Assembly: GCA_964558915.1 (NCBI GenBank)
Contig: CAZLFV010000136.1
Coordinates: 1-6,227 of the forward strand
Direction of reading: 5' to 3'
Length of the DNA stretch: 6,227 bases
Source: CAZKEW01 sp964558915
GTDB taxonomy: Bacteria; Acidobacteriota; Aminicenantia; Aminicenantales; UBA8522
Part shown: positions 5,796 to 6,227 of the stretch, in pieces
Layout: every line of letters starts with the position of its first letter
Numbering within the stretch: position 1 is the stretch's first letter
Notes under the pieces: generated by a model
Database searches by the model: none
What the model was told of the DNA's origin: nothing
Seen by the model: only the letters and a program-made list of their open reading frames with translations
Program-made: the position numbers and the translations under genes

Positions 5796-6227
5796 CTACA
5801 TATACATCCCGCCGTTGACGTGGATGACTTGGCCTGTGATATACGATGCCTCATTAGAGAGGAGGAATCTGACTGCCTGGACCACATCGTCCGGCGTGCC
5901 CATCCTCTTCATCGGGATCATCTCCAAGAACGCTTTCTTGATTTCCTCTTTAAGGCTTTCCGTCATGGCCGTGGCAATATAGCCGGGAGCGACGCAGTTC
6001 ACGGTGATCCCCCGTCCAGCCACCTCTCTGGCCAGAGATTTTGTCAGCCCGATCACGCCCGCTTTGGAGGCGGCATAATTGGCCTGCCCGAAATTCCCCA
6101 TGGCACCAACCACGGAAGAGATATTGACAATCCGGCCAAACCGTTTGTTGACCATCGGCCGGATTGCGGCCCTGCAAAAATTGAACACGCCTTTCAGGTT
6201 GACGGCCAGAACCGCATCCCATTCCTC
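5796..6227 (-). CDS. fabG: 3-oxoacyl-[acyl-carrier-protein] reductase, 5' end outside the window
   Basis: FabG is the NADPH-dependent short-chain dehydrogenase that reduces 3-oxoacyl-ACP to 3-hydroxyacyl-ACP. The frame runs off the right edge, so only the last 143 residues are visible; by comparison with E. coli FabG about 100 residues, including the glycine-rich nucleotide-binding loop, lie outside. Counting visible residues, Asn10 (AVNLKG), Ser38 (NISSVVGAMGN), Tyr51 and Lys55 (NYAASKAG) form the complete SDR catalytic tetrad. VAPGYIATAMT and the C-terminal ITGQVIHVNGGMYM are typical of true FabG rather than a generic SDR. A GTG at 6188 is internal (inside NLKGVFNF) and is not the real start. 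The operon context with acpP and fabF agrees. Confidence 0.96.
   Translation of the reverse strand, partial: EEWDAVLAVNLKGVFNFCRAAIRPMVNKRFGRIVNISSVVGAMGNFGQANYAASKAGVIGLTKSLAREVAGRGITVNCVAPGYIATAMTESLKEEIKKAFLEMIPMKRMGTPDDVVQAVRFLLSNEASYITGQVIHVNGGMYM

Overview
The window carries seven protein-coding genes and almost no intergenic space. It is bacterial: genes are tightly packed, Shine-Dalgarno sites are clear, TTG and GTG starts are used, and base composition is moderately GC-rich. The content suggests an organism with substantial anaerobic redox chemistry. A lineage such as Acidobacteriota or Candidatus Aminicenantes would fit, but that is a guess from gene content and style, with no marker gene to prove it.

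Left part (about 1-2408, + strand): a DUF362-family protein whose N-terminus lies outside the window overlaps by 20 bases a membrane-bound polyferredoxin of 532 residues. The polyferredoxin reads as a head-to-tail fusion. Its first half resembles NapH (four membrane helices, two CxxxCP motifs, two [4Fe-4S] motifs). Its second half resembles NapG/MauM (four [4Fe-4S] motifs with the NapG-type spacing). At the junction is a hydrophobic segment preceded by twin arginines, resembling an internal Tat signal. The pair looks like an electron-transfer module that carries electrons across the inner membrane to an exported DUF362 protein. No nitrate reductase or other terminal enzyme is in view.

Right part (about 6227-2418, - strand, transcribed right to left): fabG (5' end outside the window), acpP, fabF, etfB, etfA. 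The first three are the usual core of a type II fatty acid synthesis cluster. The last two encode both subunits of electron transfer flavoprotein. Gaps are 24, 12, 52 and 11 bases, so one transcript is plausible. FabG and FabF work on acyl chains carried by the acyl carrier protein. EtfAB normally accepts electrons from acyl-CoA dehydrogenases, so lipid synthesis and acyl-chain redox chemistry may be transcribed together here.

The two blocks converge, with only 9 bases between their stop codons and no recognisable terminator there. All catalytic and cofactor-binding residues I could check are intact. I see no mobile elements, RNA genes, CRISPR arrays or pseudogenes. The item most worth a second look is the NapH-NapG-like fusion with its internal twin-arginine segment, next to DUF362.
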